Origin: Comamonadaceae bacterium
Lineage (GTDB): Bacteria > Pseudomonadota > Gammaproteobacteria > Burkholderiales > Burkholderiaceae_C
Direction of reading: 5' to 3'
Length of the DNA stretch: 37,389 nucleotides
NCBI GenBank assembly: GCA_947372865.1
Contig: CANBVJ010000031.1
Span: 1 to 37,389, forward strand
The stretch's first letter is position 1, and the number at the start of each line of letters is the position of its first letter. Both the position numbers and the translations under genes were made by a program. Shown piece by piece: positions 16,355 through 26,482 of this stretch. The notes under the pieces are model-generated. The model was not told the DNA's origin and made no database searches. It saw only the letters and a list, made by a program, of their open reading frames with translations.

Positions 16355-16843
16355 ATGAGCAAAAAAATCGTTTCCATGCAGCTCAACGGCAAGACCGTTG
16401 AAGAGGCCGTCGAGCCCCGCACCCTGCTGATCCACTTTCTGCGCGAAAAGATGAACCTGACCGGCGCCCACATCGGCTGCGAGACCAGCCACTGCGGCGC
16501 CTGCACCGTGGACATTGACGGCCAGTCCGTCAAGTCCTGCACCCACCTGGCGGTGCAGTGCGAAGGCAGCGACGTCAAAACCGTCGAAGGCCTGGCCAAC
16601 GCCGGCGTGCTGCACGCGGTGCAAGAGGGCTTCTACAAAGAGCACGGCTTGCAATGCGGCTTTTGCACCCCCGGCATGCTGATGCGCGCCTACCGCTTTT
16701 TGCAGGACAACCCCAACCCGACCGAGCAGGAAGTGCGCGTGGGCATGTCGGGCAATCTGTGCCGCTGCACCGGCTACCAGAACATCGTCAAAGCCGTGCT
16801 GCACGCAGCGGCCACCCTCCAACAACAAGCCGTTGCCGCCTAA
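16355..16843 (+). CDS. coxS: Aerobic CO dehydrogenase, small (2Fe-2S) subunit
   Basis: This 162-residue protein carries two [2Fe-2S] clusters that link the Mo-Cu site to FAD. The plant-ferredoxin-type cluster uses C42, C47, C50 and C62 ([10 protein letters not shown]). The second uses C101, C104, C136 and C138 (QCGFCTPG and [10 protein letters not shown]). All eight ligands are present. It starts 25 bases after coxM at ATG 16355, with GGAAG upstream. Size and sequence match CoxS rather than a generic xanthine dehydrogenase subunit. Confidence 0.96.
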   Translation: MSKKIVSMQLNGKTVEEAVEPRTLLIHFLREKMNLTGAHIGCETSHCGACTVDIDGQSVKSCTHLAVQCEGSDVKTVEGLANAGVLHAVQEGFYKEHGLQCGFCTPGMLMRAYRFLQDNPNPTEQEVRVGMSGNLCRCTGYQNIVKAVLHAAATLQQQAVAA

Positions 16844-16867
16844 GCGCGCAACCCCCAGGAGAACCTT

Positions 16868-19270
<2,403 letters not shown>

Positions 19271-19285
19271 TTTTTCGGCTTTACC

Positions 19286-19323
19286 GGGCGGATGCGGCGC
19301 GCTGCATCCGCCCGTCATTTTTT
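19286..19323 (+). terminator. Terminator-like hairpin between coxL and coxG
   Basis: GGGCGGATGC (19286-19295) and GCATCCGCCC (19304-19313) form a perfect 10-base stem with an 8-base loop. GTCA and then six T (19318-19323) follow. It lies in the 64-base coxL-coxG gap. Because coxG-D-E continue on the same strand with no obvious new promoter, it probably works as a partial terminator or an mRNA stabiliser. Confidence 0.75.
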
Positions 19324-19334
19324 AGAGAGTTCCC

Positions 19335-19967
19335 ATGGAAGTAGTTTTAGACAAGCAGTACCCGGTCGCCTCTGGCGTGGACGCGGCCTGGACGGTGTTG
19401 GCCAATATGAACGAGCTGGCCACCTGCATGCCGGGCGCGCAGATCACCTCCGAGATTGACGCCACCCATTTCACCGGCAGCGTGCGCGTCAAAGTGGGCC
19501 CCGCCGTGGCCGCCTTTGCCGGCACGATTGAGATTTTGGCGCTCGACCCTGCCACCCGTACCCTGAAGATGATGGGCAAAGGCGCAGACAAGGGCGGCTC
19601 GTCTGCGTCCATGGAACTCACCGCCAACCTGGTGGCCATTGACGCAAGCAGTTGCACGCTGGTGGGCCACGCCGAAGTGATTGTCAACGGCAAGTTCGCC
19701 CAGTTTGGCGGGCGCATGATGGGCTCGGTGTCCGACATGATCCTGGCCCAGTTTGCCGAAGTGTTCTCACAAAAAGCGGCCGTGGTGCAAGCCACGCTGG
19801 CCCCGGCAGCCAGCGCCGACCCGGCACCGGGCGGCAGCGCCGCGCCAGCGGTCGTAGCGCCGAGCGCGCCGCAGGCGCCCGTGGTGGCACAAGAGTTCAA
19901 CGCCCTTGGCTTGGTCTGGGCGCTGGTGAAAAACTTCTTTGCCAATCTGTTTGGCAGCAAGCGCTAA
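19335..19967 (+). CDS. coxG: CoxG-type membrane-recruitment protein (SRPBCC fold)
   Basis: This 210-residue protein has a polyketide-cyclase/START-like (SRPBCC) domain over about the first 145 residues (VASGVDAAWTVLANMNELATCMPGAQ is typical). An Ala/Pro-rich linker follows, then a hydrophobic tail (LGLVWALVKNFFANLF) suited to membrane binding. CoxG is required to anchor CO dehydrogenase to the cytoplasmic membrane and has been linked to menaquinone or quinone delivery. The ATG at 19335 follows the terminator-like hairpin by 11 bases and has an AGAGAG ribosome site. Confidence 0.92.
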   Translation: MEVVLDKQYPVASGVDAAWTVLANMNELATCMPGAQITSEIDATHFTGSVRVKVGPAVAAFAGTIEILALDPATRTLKMMGKGADKGGSSASMELTANLVAIDASSCTLVGHAEVIVNGKFAQFGGRMMGSVSDMILAQFAEVFSQKAAVVQATLAPAASADPAPGGSAAPAVVAPSAPQAPVVAQEFNALGLVWALVKNFFANLFGSKR

Positions 19968-19983
19968 CTTTGACGCCGCGCCC

Positions 19984-20916
19984 ATGAACACCTCCCCCGA
20001 CACGGCCTCGCCCGAAGGCCTGCGCGAGCGCCTGTTCCAAGCGGGCTACATAGCCGACGAAGACCTCGCCAGCCTGGTCTGGATGGGCCTGTCACTGGAA
20101 CGTCCACTGCTGTTAGAGGGCGAAGCCGGCGTGGGCAAAACCGCCATTGCCAGCGCCTGTGCCCGTGCGTTGGGCCGGCCCTTGCTGCGTTTGCAGTGCT
20201 ACGAAGGCCTGGACCTGAGCCAGGCGGTTTACGAGTGGAACTACAGCCGCCAGTTGCTGGAAATCCGCATGGCCGAAGCCGGCCAAGGCGACCGCGCCGC
20301 GCTGCGCGACAACCTGTTTTCTGAGGCCTTTTTGCTGGAGCGCCCGCTCTTGCAGGCGATCCGCTCACCCGCACCCTGCGTGCTGCTGATTGACGAGATC
20401 GACCGCGCTGACGAGGCCTTTGAGGCCTTTTTGCTGGAAATGCTGTCCGAATACCAAATCAGCGTGCCCGAAATCGGCACCTTGCGCGCCATCAGCAAGC
20501 CGCTGGTGATCTTGACCAGCAACGGCACGCGCGATTTGTCGGACGCGCTGCGCCGGCGCTGCCTGTTTCACTTTGTTGACTTTCCCACCCTGGCGCGCGA
20601 GACGCAAATCGTGCGCACCCTGGTGCCCGAAGCTGCCAGCCGCCTGGTGGAGGAATGCGTAGCCTTTGTGCAGCGCCTGCGCAAGGAAGACCTGGACAAA
20701 ACCCCGGGCGTGGCCGAAACGCTGGACTGGGTGCGGGTGCTGTTCAAGCTCGGCCACAGCGAACTGCCGATGGACCCGCAGCTGCTCATGCCCTCGCTGG
20801 CTGCGCTGCTCAAAACCCGCAACGACCGCTGGCAAGTCACGGCCGAGCGCGTGGGCAAACTGATGGACGGCCCGCGCATGGGCCAGGACGCAGGCGTGGC
20901 CGCCGCCCTGAAATAG
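19984..20916 (+). CDS. coxD: MoxR-type AAA+ ATPase CoxD
   Basis: This 310-residue AAA+ protein has Walker A GEAGVGKT (about 42-49), Walker B CVLLIDEID (about 130) and sensor 1 LVILTSNGTRDL. CoxD is the chaperone-like ATPase needed to assemble the sulfido-copper part of the CO dehydrogenase active site, working with CoxE and CoxF. The start is ATG 19984 (MNTSPDTASPEG), 16 bases after the coxG stop; codons upstream in the same frame overlap coxG and are not counted. coxE begins 5 bases after its stop. Confidence 0.93.
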   Translation: MNTSPDTASPEGLRERLFQAGYIADEDLASLVWMGLSLERPLLLEGEAGVGKTAIASACARALGRPLLRLQCYEGLDLSQAVYEWNYSRQLLEIRMAEAGQGDRAALRDNLFSEAFLLERPLLQAIRSPAPCVLLIDEIDRADEAFEAFLLEMLSEYQISVPEIGTLRAISKPLVILTSNGTRDLSDALRRRCLFHFVDFPTLARETQIVRTLVPEAASRLVEECVAFVQRLRKEDLDKTPGVAETLDWVRVLFKLGHSELPMDPQLLMPSLAALLKTRNDRWQVTAERVGKLMDGPRMGQDAGVAAALK

Positions 20917-20921
20917 GCGCC

Positions 20922-22163
20922 ATGGCCGCCCCAACGCCTGTCGCCCACGCTGCTGAGGCAAGCCCGGCGGCGCAGGTACCGCCCCTGCCCGCCGCCACCG
21001 ACCCGCGCACGCAGCTCGGCGAATTTGCCCACTACCTACGGCAGCACGGTTTTGCCCTGGGCTACGCCGAAATCGAACTCATGGTGCAAGCCGCCGCCGC
21101 ACTGCCCCTGGCGCAGTGGCCGCGCATCCAGGCGCTGTGGCGCGCCATTGCCAGCGGCAGCCAGGCCCAGTGGCGCAAATACCCAGACCTGCACCAGGCT
21201 TTTTGGTTTCCGCACAAGGTCAGGGGCAGCACCCGCACCTCGGGCCTGACCCAACGCGCGCGCGCCCTGCCCGAGCTGGTGCAGCAAATGCACCAGGACA
21301 TGGCCCAGCAAAGCGGCAACACCGCGCCCGGCCAGGCCCGCCCCACCGTCGGCCAGGCCGACGACGCCGCAGCGGGGAATCTGGAAGAAGCCGGTGGCCA
21401 ACGCGCCCAGGGCGGCGCCAGCAGCACCGCACCGCTGGACCAGCGCGACTTTGCCGACTGGATGCCCGGCGACATGGACCGCTTTGAGCCCGTGGTCGAA
21501 GCCCTCAAAAAACGCCTGCGTGCCCAGTTGCTGCGCCGCTTTCAGCACACGGGCGACCGCGGCACGGTGCATCTGCGCCGCTCACTGCGCGGGGCGCTGG
21601 CCACCGGGGGCGAGATCGTCAAGCTCGCGCGGGTGCAACGCCAGCGCCGCCAACCGCGCGTGGTGGTGCTGGTGGACGTGAGCCGCTCCATGGAGGTGCA
21701 TGCCCAGTTTTACCTGCGCCTCTCCCGCGCGTTTGTCGAGGTGATGGACGCGCGCGCCCTGGTGTTTCACACCAGCGTGGCTGACGTGACGCCGCTCATG
21801 AAACGGCGCAGCGCGCGGGTGCAAGAAAAGGTCAACGCCGTTACCTTCGGCTTTGGCGGCGGCACCCGCATTGCCAGTTGCTTGCACGAGGCGCTGCGCC
21901 TGCACCTGGACCGCCGGTCGCTGCAGCGCGGCGACCTGTTTCTGGTGTTTAGCGACGGCTACGACACCGACCCACCCGACGACCTGGGCGCCGTGCTGGC
22001 CCAGGTGCGTGCGCGCGGCGCGCGGGTGTGCTGGCTGCATCCTACGGTGCAGGCGCCGCAGTCCGAGGCGCTGCTACGCGCGGCCGCGCAGGTGAACCGC
22101 TTTCTGCCGGCCCATAATTTGGCCAGCCTGGCGCGTCTGCCCGAGCTGCTGCGCAGCACCTGA
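20922..22163 (+). CDS. coxE: VWA-domain protein CoxE
   Basis: This 413-residue protein has a C-terminal von Willebrand A domain with the metal-ion-dependent adhesion site DVSRSM (DxSxS) near residue 250 and a second element, FGFGGGTRI. The N-terminal half is helical with a Gly/Ala/Gln-rich spacer. CoxE acts with the CoxD ATPase in post-translational maturation of the Mo-Cu centre. The start is ATG 20922, 5 bases after coxD. The frame is open upstream but overlaps coxD and lacks family sequence. Confidence 0.92.
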   Translation: MAAPTPVAHAAEASPAAQVPPLPAATDPRTQLGEFAHYLRQHGFALGYAEIELMVQAAAALPLAQWPRIQALWRAIASGSQAQWRKYPDLHQAFWFPHKVRGSTRTSGLTQRARALPELVQQMHQDMAQQSGNTAPGQARPTVGQADDAAAGNLEEAGGQRAQGGASSTAPLDQRDFADWMPGDMDRFEPVVEALKKRLRAQLLRRFQHTGDRGTVHLRRSLRGALATGGEIVKLARVQRQRRQPRVVVLVDVSRSMEVHAQFYLRLSRAFVEVMDARALVFHTSVADVTPLMKRRSARVQEKVNAVTFGFGGGTRIASCLHEALRLHLDRRSLQRGDLFLVFSDGYDTDPPDDLGAVLAQVRARGARVCWLHPTVQAPQSEALLRAAAQVNRFLPAHNLASLARLPELLRST

Positions 22164-22202
22164 CGCGCTTACTTTTACTCAACCGATTACAGGAACATTG
22201 CA

Positions 22203-22880
22203 ATGGGATGCTTACTCAAACAAGGCGGCGGTTTGTACGCCCGCCTGCGCGTGGGCGCGGTGCTCTTGGCCGCAGGCACCGGCAGCCGCATGGGCGGCGT
22301 GGCCAAGTCGCTGATCCGCCTGCAAGGCGTGCCGCTCATCAACCGCCAGCTCATCGCCCTGAGTGGCGCTGGGGTGGATGAGGTGGTGGTGGTCACCGGC
22401 TTTGCCCGTGACGCGGTGGAAGCCAGCGTGGCGTCCTTTCCGGTGACCCTGGCGCACAACGCCGACTACGCGTTGGGCCAGCAAAGTTCGGTGCGCGTGG
22501 GCCTGCAGGCACTGCGCGGCAACTTTGACGCGGTGCTGGTGGTGCTGGCCGACCAGCCGCTCTTGGGCGCGGCGGACCTGACCGAGCTGATTGCCGCCTT
22601 TAAAAAGCGCCCCAGCGGACACGTGGTGGTGCCGGTGGTGGACGGCCAGCGTGGCAACCCGATCGTGATGGACGAGGTGGCCCTGGCCGATATTTTGGCC
22701 AGCGACACCAACCTGGGCTGCCGCCACCTGGTGGAGCGCCAGCCCGAGCTAGTCCATGTGCACAACAGCACCAACACCCGCTTTGTCACCGACCTGGACA
22801 CCCTGGCCGACCTGGATGCCTTGGCCCAGCGCACCGGCTGGCGGCTCGATTTGCCCGCCGAACAAGGCGTGAGCGCATGA
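22203..22880 (+). CDS. mocA: MocA-type molybdenum cofactor cytidylyltransferase
   Basis: This 225-residue nucleotidyltransferase has the signature LLAAGTGSRMGG followed by KSLI (about residues 22-37) and the metal-binding LADQPLL near 117. CO dehydrogenase uses the cytosine dinucleotide form of the cofactor, so a CTP-using MocA is expected here rather than a GTP-using MobA, but specificity is inferred from context. The ATG at 22203 has AGGAA upstream. Its last four bases overlap the next gene (ATGA), implying coupled translation. Confidence 0.87.
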   Translation: MGCLLKQGGGLYARLRVGAVLLAAGTGSRMGGVAKSLIRLQGVPLINRQLIALSGAGVDEVVVVTGFARDAVEASVASFPVTLAHNADYALGQQSSVRVGLQALRGNFDAVLVVLADQPLLGAADLTELIAAFKKRPSGHVVVPVVDGQRGNPIVMDEVALADILASDTNLGCRHLVERQPELVHVHNSTNTRFVTDLDTLADLDALAQRTGWRLDLPAEQGVSA

Positions 22881-23581
22881 GCGCGCCGCTGTTTGCGCCC
22901 AACAGCGCGCACTGGCCGGTGCCCATGGCGGTGCACCGCCTAGAAGGTGCACAGGCGGTGAACGACGTGCTGGCGCGCATCTTCAGCGTCATGCGCGCCA
23001 CCGATGTGGCCCAGCACCCTGAGCGCACAGGCAGCTTTTACGCAAGCGCCGACGACTTGCTGCAGCGCGTGGACGTGCCCGAATTCCACACGCTGGTGAA
23101 GTTCATTGCCCAGTCGCTGCAAGCCACGGCCAAGCAGGCCAACGCCGGGGTCTGGCCCAGCGGGCGCCACGGCATGCAGCTCGAACTGGTGGGCCTGTGG
23201 TTTCAGATTCAGAACGGCGCGGCCTTTCACGACGTGCACACCCACGGCAACTGTTCCTGGTCGGGCGTGTACTACGTGCAAATCGACCCGGTGGCAGAAC
23301 GCCAACGCGAGCCGCAGTGGGGCACGCTCAACGGCGCCACGCGCTTTTACAGCCCGATGTTCCCCCTCCTGGGCGGCGCCTACATGGACATGGGCAACGC
23401 CTATTTGCAAAACGCCACGCTGGACGTGACGCCGCACGAGGGCGATCTGGTACTGTTCCCTTCTTTTTTGCCGCACAAGGCGCTGCCCTATGTCGGCACC
23501 CAGGACCGCATCGTGGTGTCCTTCAACGCCCAAATCCGCGCACCCCAGGGGGACCAGATTTACCGCTATGCCGGGACTTGA
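22877..23581 (+). CDS. 2OG-Fe(II) oxygenase-like protein ending the cox operon
   Basis: This 234-residue protein resembles the putative 2OG-Fe(II) oxygenase family described by TIGR02466. The core has FHDVHTHGN, then SWSGVYYVQI, and later GDLVLFPSFLPHKALPYVG and RIVVSFN. Likely metal ligands are H121 and/or H123 with H200; R211 would bind the 2-oxoglutarate carboxylate. Whether the usual HxD carboxylate is present is unclear, since the motif reads HTH. It overlaps mocA by 4 bases. I know of no characterised role for such a protein in CO dehydrogenase biogenesis. Its end is only 24 bases from the convergent copper operon. Confidence 0.78.
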   Translation: MSAPLFAPNSAHWPVPMAVHRLEGAQAVNDVLARIFSVMRATDVAQHPERTGSFYASADDLLQRVDVPEFHTLVKFIAQSLQATAKQANAGVWPSGRHGMQLELVGLWFQIQNGAAFHDVHTHGNCSWSGVYYVQIDPVAERQREPQWGTLNGATRFYSPMFPLLGGAYMDMGNAYLQNATLDVTPHEGDLVLFPSFLPHKALPYVGTQDRIVVSFNAQIRAPQGDQIYRYAGT

Positions 23582-23605
23582 GGCGGCGGGGAGTCGCCAG
23601 ACAGC

Positions 23606-23911
23606 CTAGCGCGCCTGCAAGATCTCGGTGAGCACCAGCTTGCCGTCTTCGCGCACCACGGCAAAGCGCACTTTGTCGCCTTTTTTCAGGGCGTCGAACA
23701 GGGCCGGGTTTTTGACGGTGAACACCATGGTCATGGGCGGCATGTCAATGCTCTTGATCTCGCCGTGGGCAATAGTGATCTTGCCGGCTGCCGGGTCGAT
23801 CTTGCGGATTTCGCCCTCGCTCAGGTCGGCCGTCTGGGCCCACGCGGCCAGGGCCAAGAGCGAGCCACCCAGCGCCAGCGCCCATGCGCGCCCTCTTTTT
23901 TTTGCACTCAT
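23606..23911 (-). CDS. CusF-like periplasmic copper-binding protein
   Basis: This 101-residue protein has a signal peptide (hydrophobic LALGGSLLALAAWA, cleavage near AWAQ) and a small beta-barrel domain of the CusF family. The copper site of E. coli CusF (His36, Trp44, Met47, Met49) is matched by H49, M57, M60 and M62 with identical spacing. The Trp that caps Cu(I) is replaced by Met. It should bind Cu(I) in the periplasm. The ATG at 23911 overlaps the DUF411 gene stop (ATGA). It is the last gene of the copper operon, followed by the convergent cox operon. Confidence 0.88.
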   Translation of the reverse strand: MSAKKRGRAWALALGGSLLALAAWAQTADLSEGEIRKIDPAAGKITIAHGEIKSIDMPPMTMVFTVKNPALFDALKKGDKVRFAVVREDGKLVLTEILQAR

Positions 23912-24399
23912 ACCGCCACTCCTTTGACATAACTCTGAAAAATGCGTGTGCCACCGCGCGGCAGCACCAGCAACACGTCAAACGGGTCTTTGCGGCCCTG
24001 GTAGACGGCGCCGTCCATGCCGGGCGATCCCACGGGCATGCCGGGCACCGCCAGGCCGATGGCCTGGGGTTTTTCGCGCAGCAGGCGCTGCACATCCTTG
24101 GCCGGCACGTGGCCTTCCAGCGCATAGCCGCCCACACTGGCGGTGTGGCAAGAACCCAGCGCCGCCGGAATACCCAGGCGTTTGCGCGCGGCCTCATTGC
24201 CGTCGCCATTCACGCGCACCGCAAAGCCGGACTTTTCCATGTGCAAGACCCAATCCTCGCAGCAGCCGCAGGCCGGGTCTTTCCAGACCTCGACCTGGGG
24301 TTTGCCGGGGGCGGCTTGCGCCGGGAGCAAGGCAGTCGCCAGTGGCAACAGCACAACATGCTGCAAGGCCAGGCGGCGGGTCAGTGTTTTAGTGCGCAT
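23908..24399 (-). CDS. DUF411 metal-binding secreted protein
   Basis: This 163-residue protein has an N-terminal signal (about 1-29, TRRLALQHVVLLPLATALLPAQA). The DUF411 domain carries KDPACGCCEDW, a thioredoxin-like CxCC metal site, and later GSCHTASVGGYALEGHVPA. DUF411 proteins recur in copper and silver resistance clusters and are thought to bind metal, but their reaction is not known. The gene overlaps the upstream cupredoxin gene by 11 bases and the downstream CusF-like gene by 4, so the three are probably translated together. Confidence 0.88.
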   Translation of the reverse strand: MRTKTLTRRLALQHVVLLPLATALLPAQAAPGKPQVEVWKDPACGCCEDWVLHMEKSGFAVRVNGDGNEAARKRLGIPAALGSCHTASVGGYALEGHVPAKDVQRLLREKPQAIGLAVPGMPVGSPGMDGAVYQGRKDPFDVLLVLPRGGTRIFQSYVKGVAV

Positions 24400-24922
24400 G
24401 GCCGTCCTCCCCGTGAACGTCTTTGGCCGGCGCTTTGGCTGCGGCCACCCGCACCTGGCCCTTCATGCCGGCATCAAAGTGGCCGGGCTGCAAGCAGGCA
24501 AAGTTGACCACGCCAGCGCGGCTGAATTTCCAGACCAGCTCGCCGGTTTTTCCAGCGGCCAGCGTCAGCATATTGGGCTCGGCGTGTTCCATTTCCGGAA
24601 ACTTTTTCATCAGTTCGGCGTGGGCCTTGAGGTCTTTCTCGTTGCCCAGCACGATTTCATGGGTGAGCTGACCGGTGTTTTTGACGACGATGCGCAAGGT
24701 CTCGCCTTGTTTGACCGCCAGCTTGGCGGGCACAAACCGCATGCTGTCACGCATTTCAATCTGCACGGTACGTGTGGCTTGGCTGGTTTGCCCCGCCTCG
24801 CCCATGTCCGCCATGGCGTGGTCATGGTGGTGGCCGTCGGCGTTGCTGCCGCTGGCAAAGGCCGGTGACGCCGCCGCCAGTGCTGCGCTGGCCAGGGCCA
24901 GCAAGGTGTTTCGGAGTTTCAT
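24389..24922 (-). CDS. Cupredoxin (type 1 copper protein), secreted
   Basis: This 177-residue protein has a Sec signal peptide (MKLRNTLLALASAALAAASPAFA), a His-rich N-terminus (HHHDHAMADM) and one cupredoxin domain. The type 1 copper ligands are visible as the His in LTHEIVLG and the Cys, His and Met of ACLQPGHFDAGM. The tail is also His-rich. The ATG at 24922, with GAGGAA upstream, is preferred to an in-frame codon at 24979. It probably carries copper or electrons in the periplasm next to the multicopper oxidase encoded 57 bases upstream. Confidence 0.9.
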   Translation of the reverse strand: MKLRNTLLALASAALAAASPAFASGSNADGHHHDHAMADMGEAGQTSQATRTVQIEMRDSMRFVPAKLAVKQGETLRIVVKNTGQLTHEIVLGNEKDLKAHAELMKKFPEMEHAEPNMLTLAAGKTGELVWKFSRAGVVNFACLQPGHFDAGMKGQVRVAAAKAPAKDVHGEDGHAH

Positions 24923-24979
24923 GCGGTTTTCCTCAGGTTGTGGAAGGTAAAAAAAGAGATTGCTTGTGCCAGCGCGCAT

Positions 24980-26407
24980 TCAGTGTTCGCCGTGGCCCGA
25001 TGGGCTGCGGGCCAGGGGTTTGCGCACCTGCACTTCGACTTCGGCGGCAGGCATGTTGTGCGGCGCCATGGCGGCCGCGCCGCCCGACTGGCTGCGCGCG
25101 GGTGGGGTCAGCGCGCCGGTCCATTCATAGGCCACGCTGCCGGTGGGGTGCGGGTACCAGCCGGGGTCTTGGTAGTTGCCATGGGGCTGGTCTTTGCGCA
25201 CCTTGAGCACGCTGAACATGCCGCCCATCTCCACCCCGCCAAACGGGCCCTGGCCGGTCATCATGGGCGCGGTGTTGTCAGGAATCGGCATCTCCATTTC
25301 GCCCATGTCGGCCATGCCGCGCTCGCCCATGACCATGTAGTCGGGAATGAGCTGGCCGATTTGCTTGGCCAAGCCGCTGTGGTCCACGCCGATGAGCGTG
25401 GGCACGTTGTGGCCCATGGCGTTCATGGTGTGGTGGCTCTTGTGGCAATGGAAGGCCCAGTCGCCAGGTGCGTCGGCCACAAACTCGACCTGGCGCATCT
25501 GGCCCACCGCCACGTCGGTGGTGACTTCGCTCCAGCGCGCAGCCGGGGGCGTGGCGCCACCGTCGGTGCCGGTGACCTGGAACTCGTGGCCGTGCAGGTG
25601 GATGGGGTGGTTGGTCATGGTCAGGTTGCCCACGCGGATGCGCACCTTGTCGTGCTGGCGCACATTGAGCGAGTCAATGCCCGGAAACACCCGGCTGTTC
25701 CAGGACCAGAGATTGAAGTCCAGCATGGTCATGGTCTTGGGCGTGTAGCTGCCGGGATCAATGTCATAGGCATTGAGCAGAAAGCAAAAGTCGCGCTGCA
25801 CCTCGGCAATCCAGGGGTGGGGCGCCTTGGGATGGGTGATCCACATGCCCATCATGCCCATGGCCATTTGCGTCATCTCGTCGGCGTGCGGGTGGTACAT
25901 AAAGGTGCCGGGGCGGCGCGCCTCGAACTCGTAGACAAAGGTTTTGCCCGGCTGGATGGACGGCTGCGTCAGGCCCGAGACGCCGTCCATGCCGTTGGGC
26001 AGGCGCTGGCCATGCCAGTGCACGCTGGTGTGTTCGGGCAGGCGGTTGGTGACAAAAATACGCACCCGGTCGCCTTCGACCACCTCAATGGTGGGGCCGG
26101 GCGACTGACCGTTGTAGCCCCACAAATGGGCCTTGAAGCCGGGCGCCATCTCACGCACCACCGGCTCGGCTACCAGATGAAACTCCTTGACGCCCTGGCG
26201 CATGCGCCAGGGCAGCGTCCAGCCGTTGAGCGTGACCACCGGGTTGTAGGGGCGGCCACTCTCAGGCAGCAAAGGCGCCATGGTGTGCGCGCTGCTTTGC
26301 GACACGGCCTCGGGCAGGGCTGCCAGGGCCACGCGACTTACGGCCGCAGCCGCCACGGCGCCCCCGGCCAGACTGGCGGACTTGAAAAATTGACGGCGTG
26401 TATTCAT
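24980..26407 (-). CDS. Tat-exported multicopper oxidase (CopA/laccase-like)
   Basis: This 475-residue periplasmic oxidase is likely to oxidise Cu(I) to Cu(II). A Tat signal (NTRRQFFKSASLAGG) is followed by cupredoxin domains with all four copper-ligand motifs: HWHG, YHPH, HPIHLHGHEF and HCHKSHHTMN. The last motif has the type 1 Cys followed by His and a Met axial candidate. A Met-rich stretch (MVMGERGMADMGEMEMP) near residue 390 may bind Cu(I), as in CueO-type enzymes. The start is ATG 26407; ATG at 26431 is an in-frame alternative. It lies between the outer-membrane factor and the cupredoxin in one operon. Confidence 0.93.
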   Translation of the reverse strand: MNTRRQFFKSASLAGGAVAAAAVSRVALAALPEAVSQSSAHTMAPLLPESGRPYNPVVTLNGWTLPWRMRQGVKEFHLVAEPVVREMAPGFKAHLWGYNGQSPGPTIEVVEGDRVRIFVTNRLPEHTSVHWHGQRLPNGMDGVSGLTQPSIQPGKTFVYEFEARRPGTFMYHPHADEMTQMAMGMMGMWITHPKAPHPWIAEVQRDFCFLLNAYDIDPGSYTPKTMTMLDFNLWSWNSRVFPGIDSLNVRQHDKVRIRVGNLTMTNHPIHLHGHEFQVTGTDGGATPPAARWSEVTTDVAVGQMRQVEFVADAPGDWAFHCHKSHHTMNAMGHNVPTLIGVDHSGLAKQIGQLIPDYMVMGERGMADMGEMEMPIPDNTAPMMTGQGPFGGVEMGGMFSVLKVRKDQPHGNYQDPGWYPHPTGSVAYEWTGALTPPARSQSGGAAAMAPHNMPAAEVEVQVRKPLARSPSGHGEH

Positions 26408-26482
26408 GGCAAGGGCTTTCAAAACAGACAAGGGGGGCCGTAAGGGCTGCGGATGGGGCGGCGTCCAGCACAGCGCGGCATG

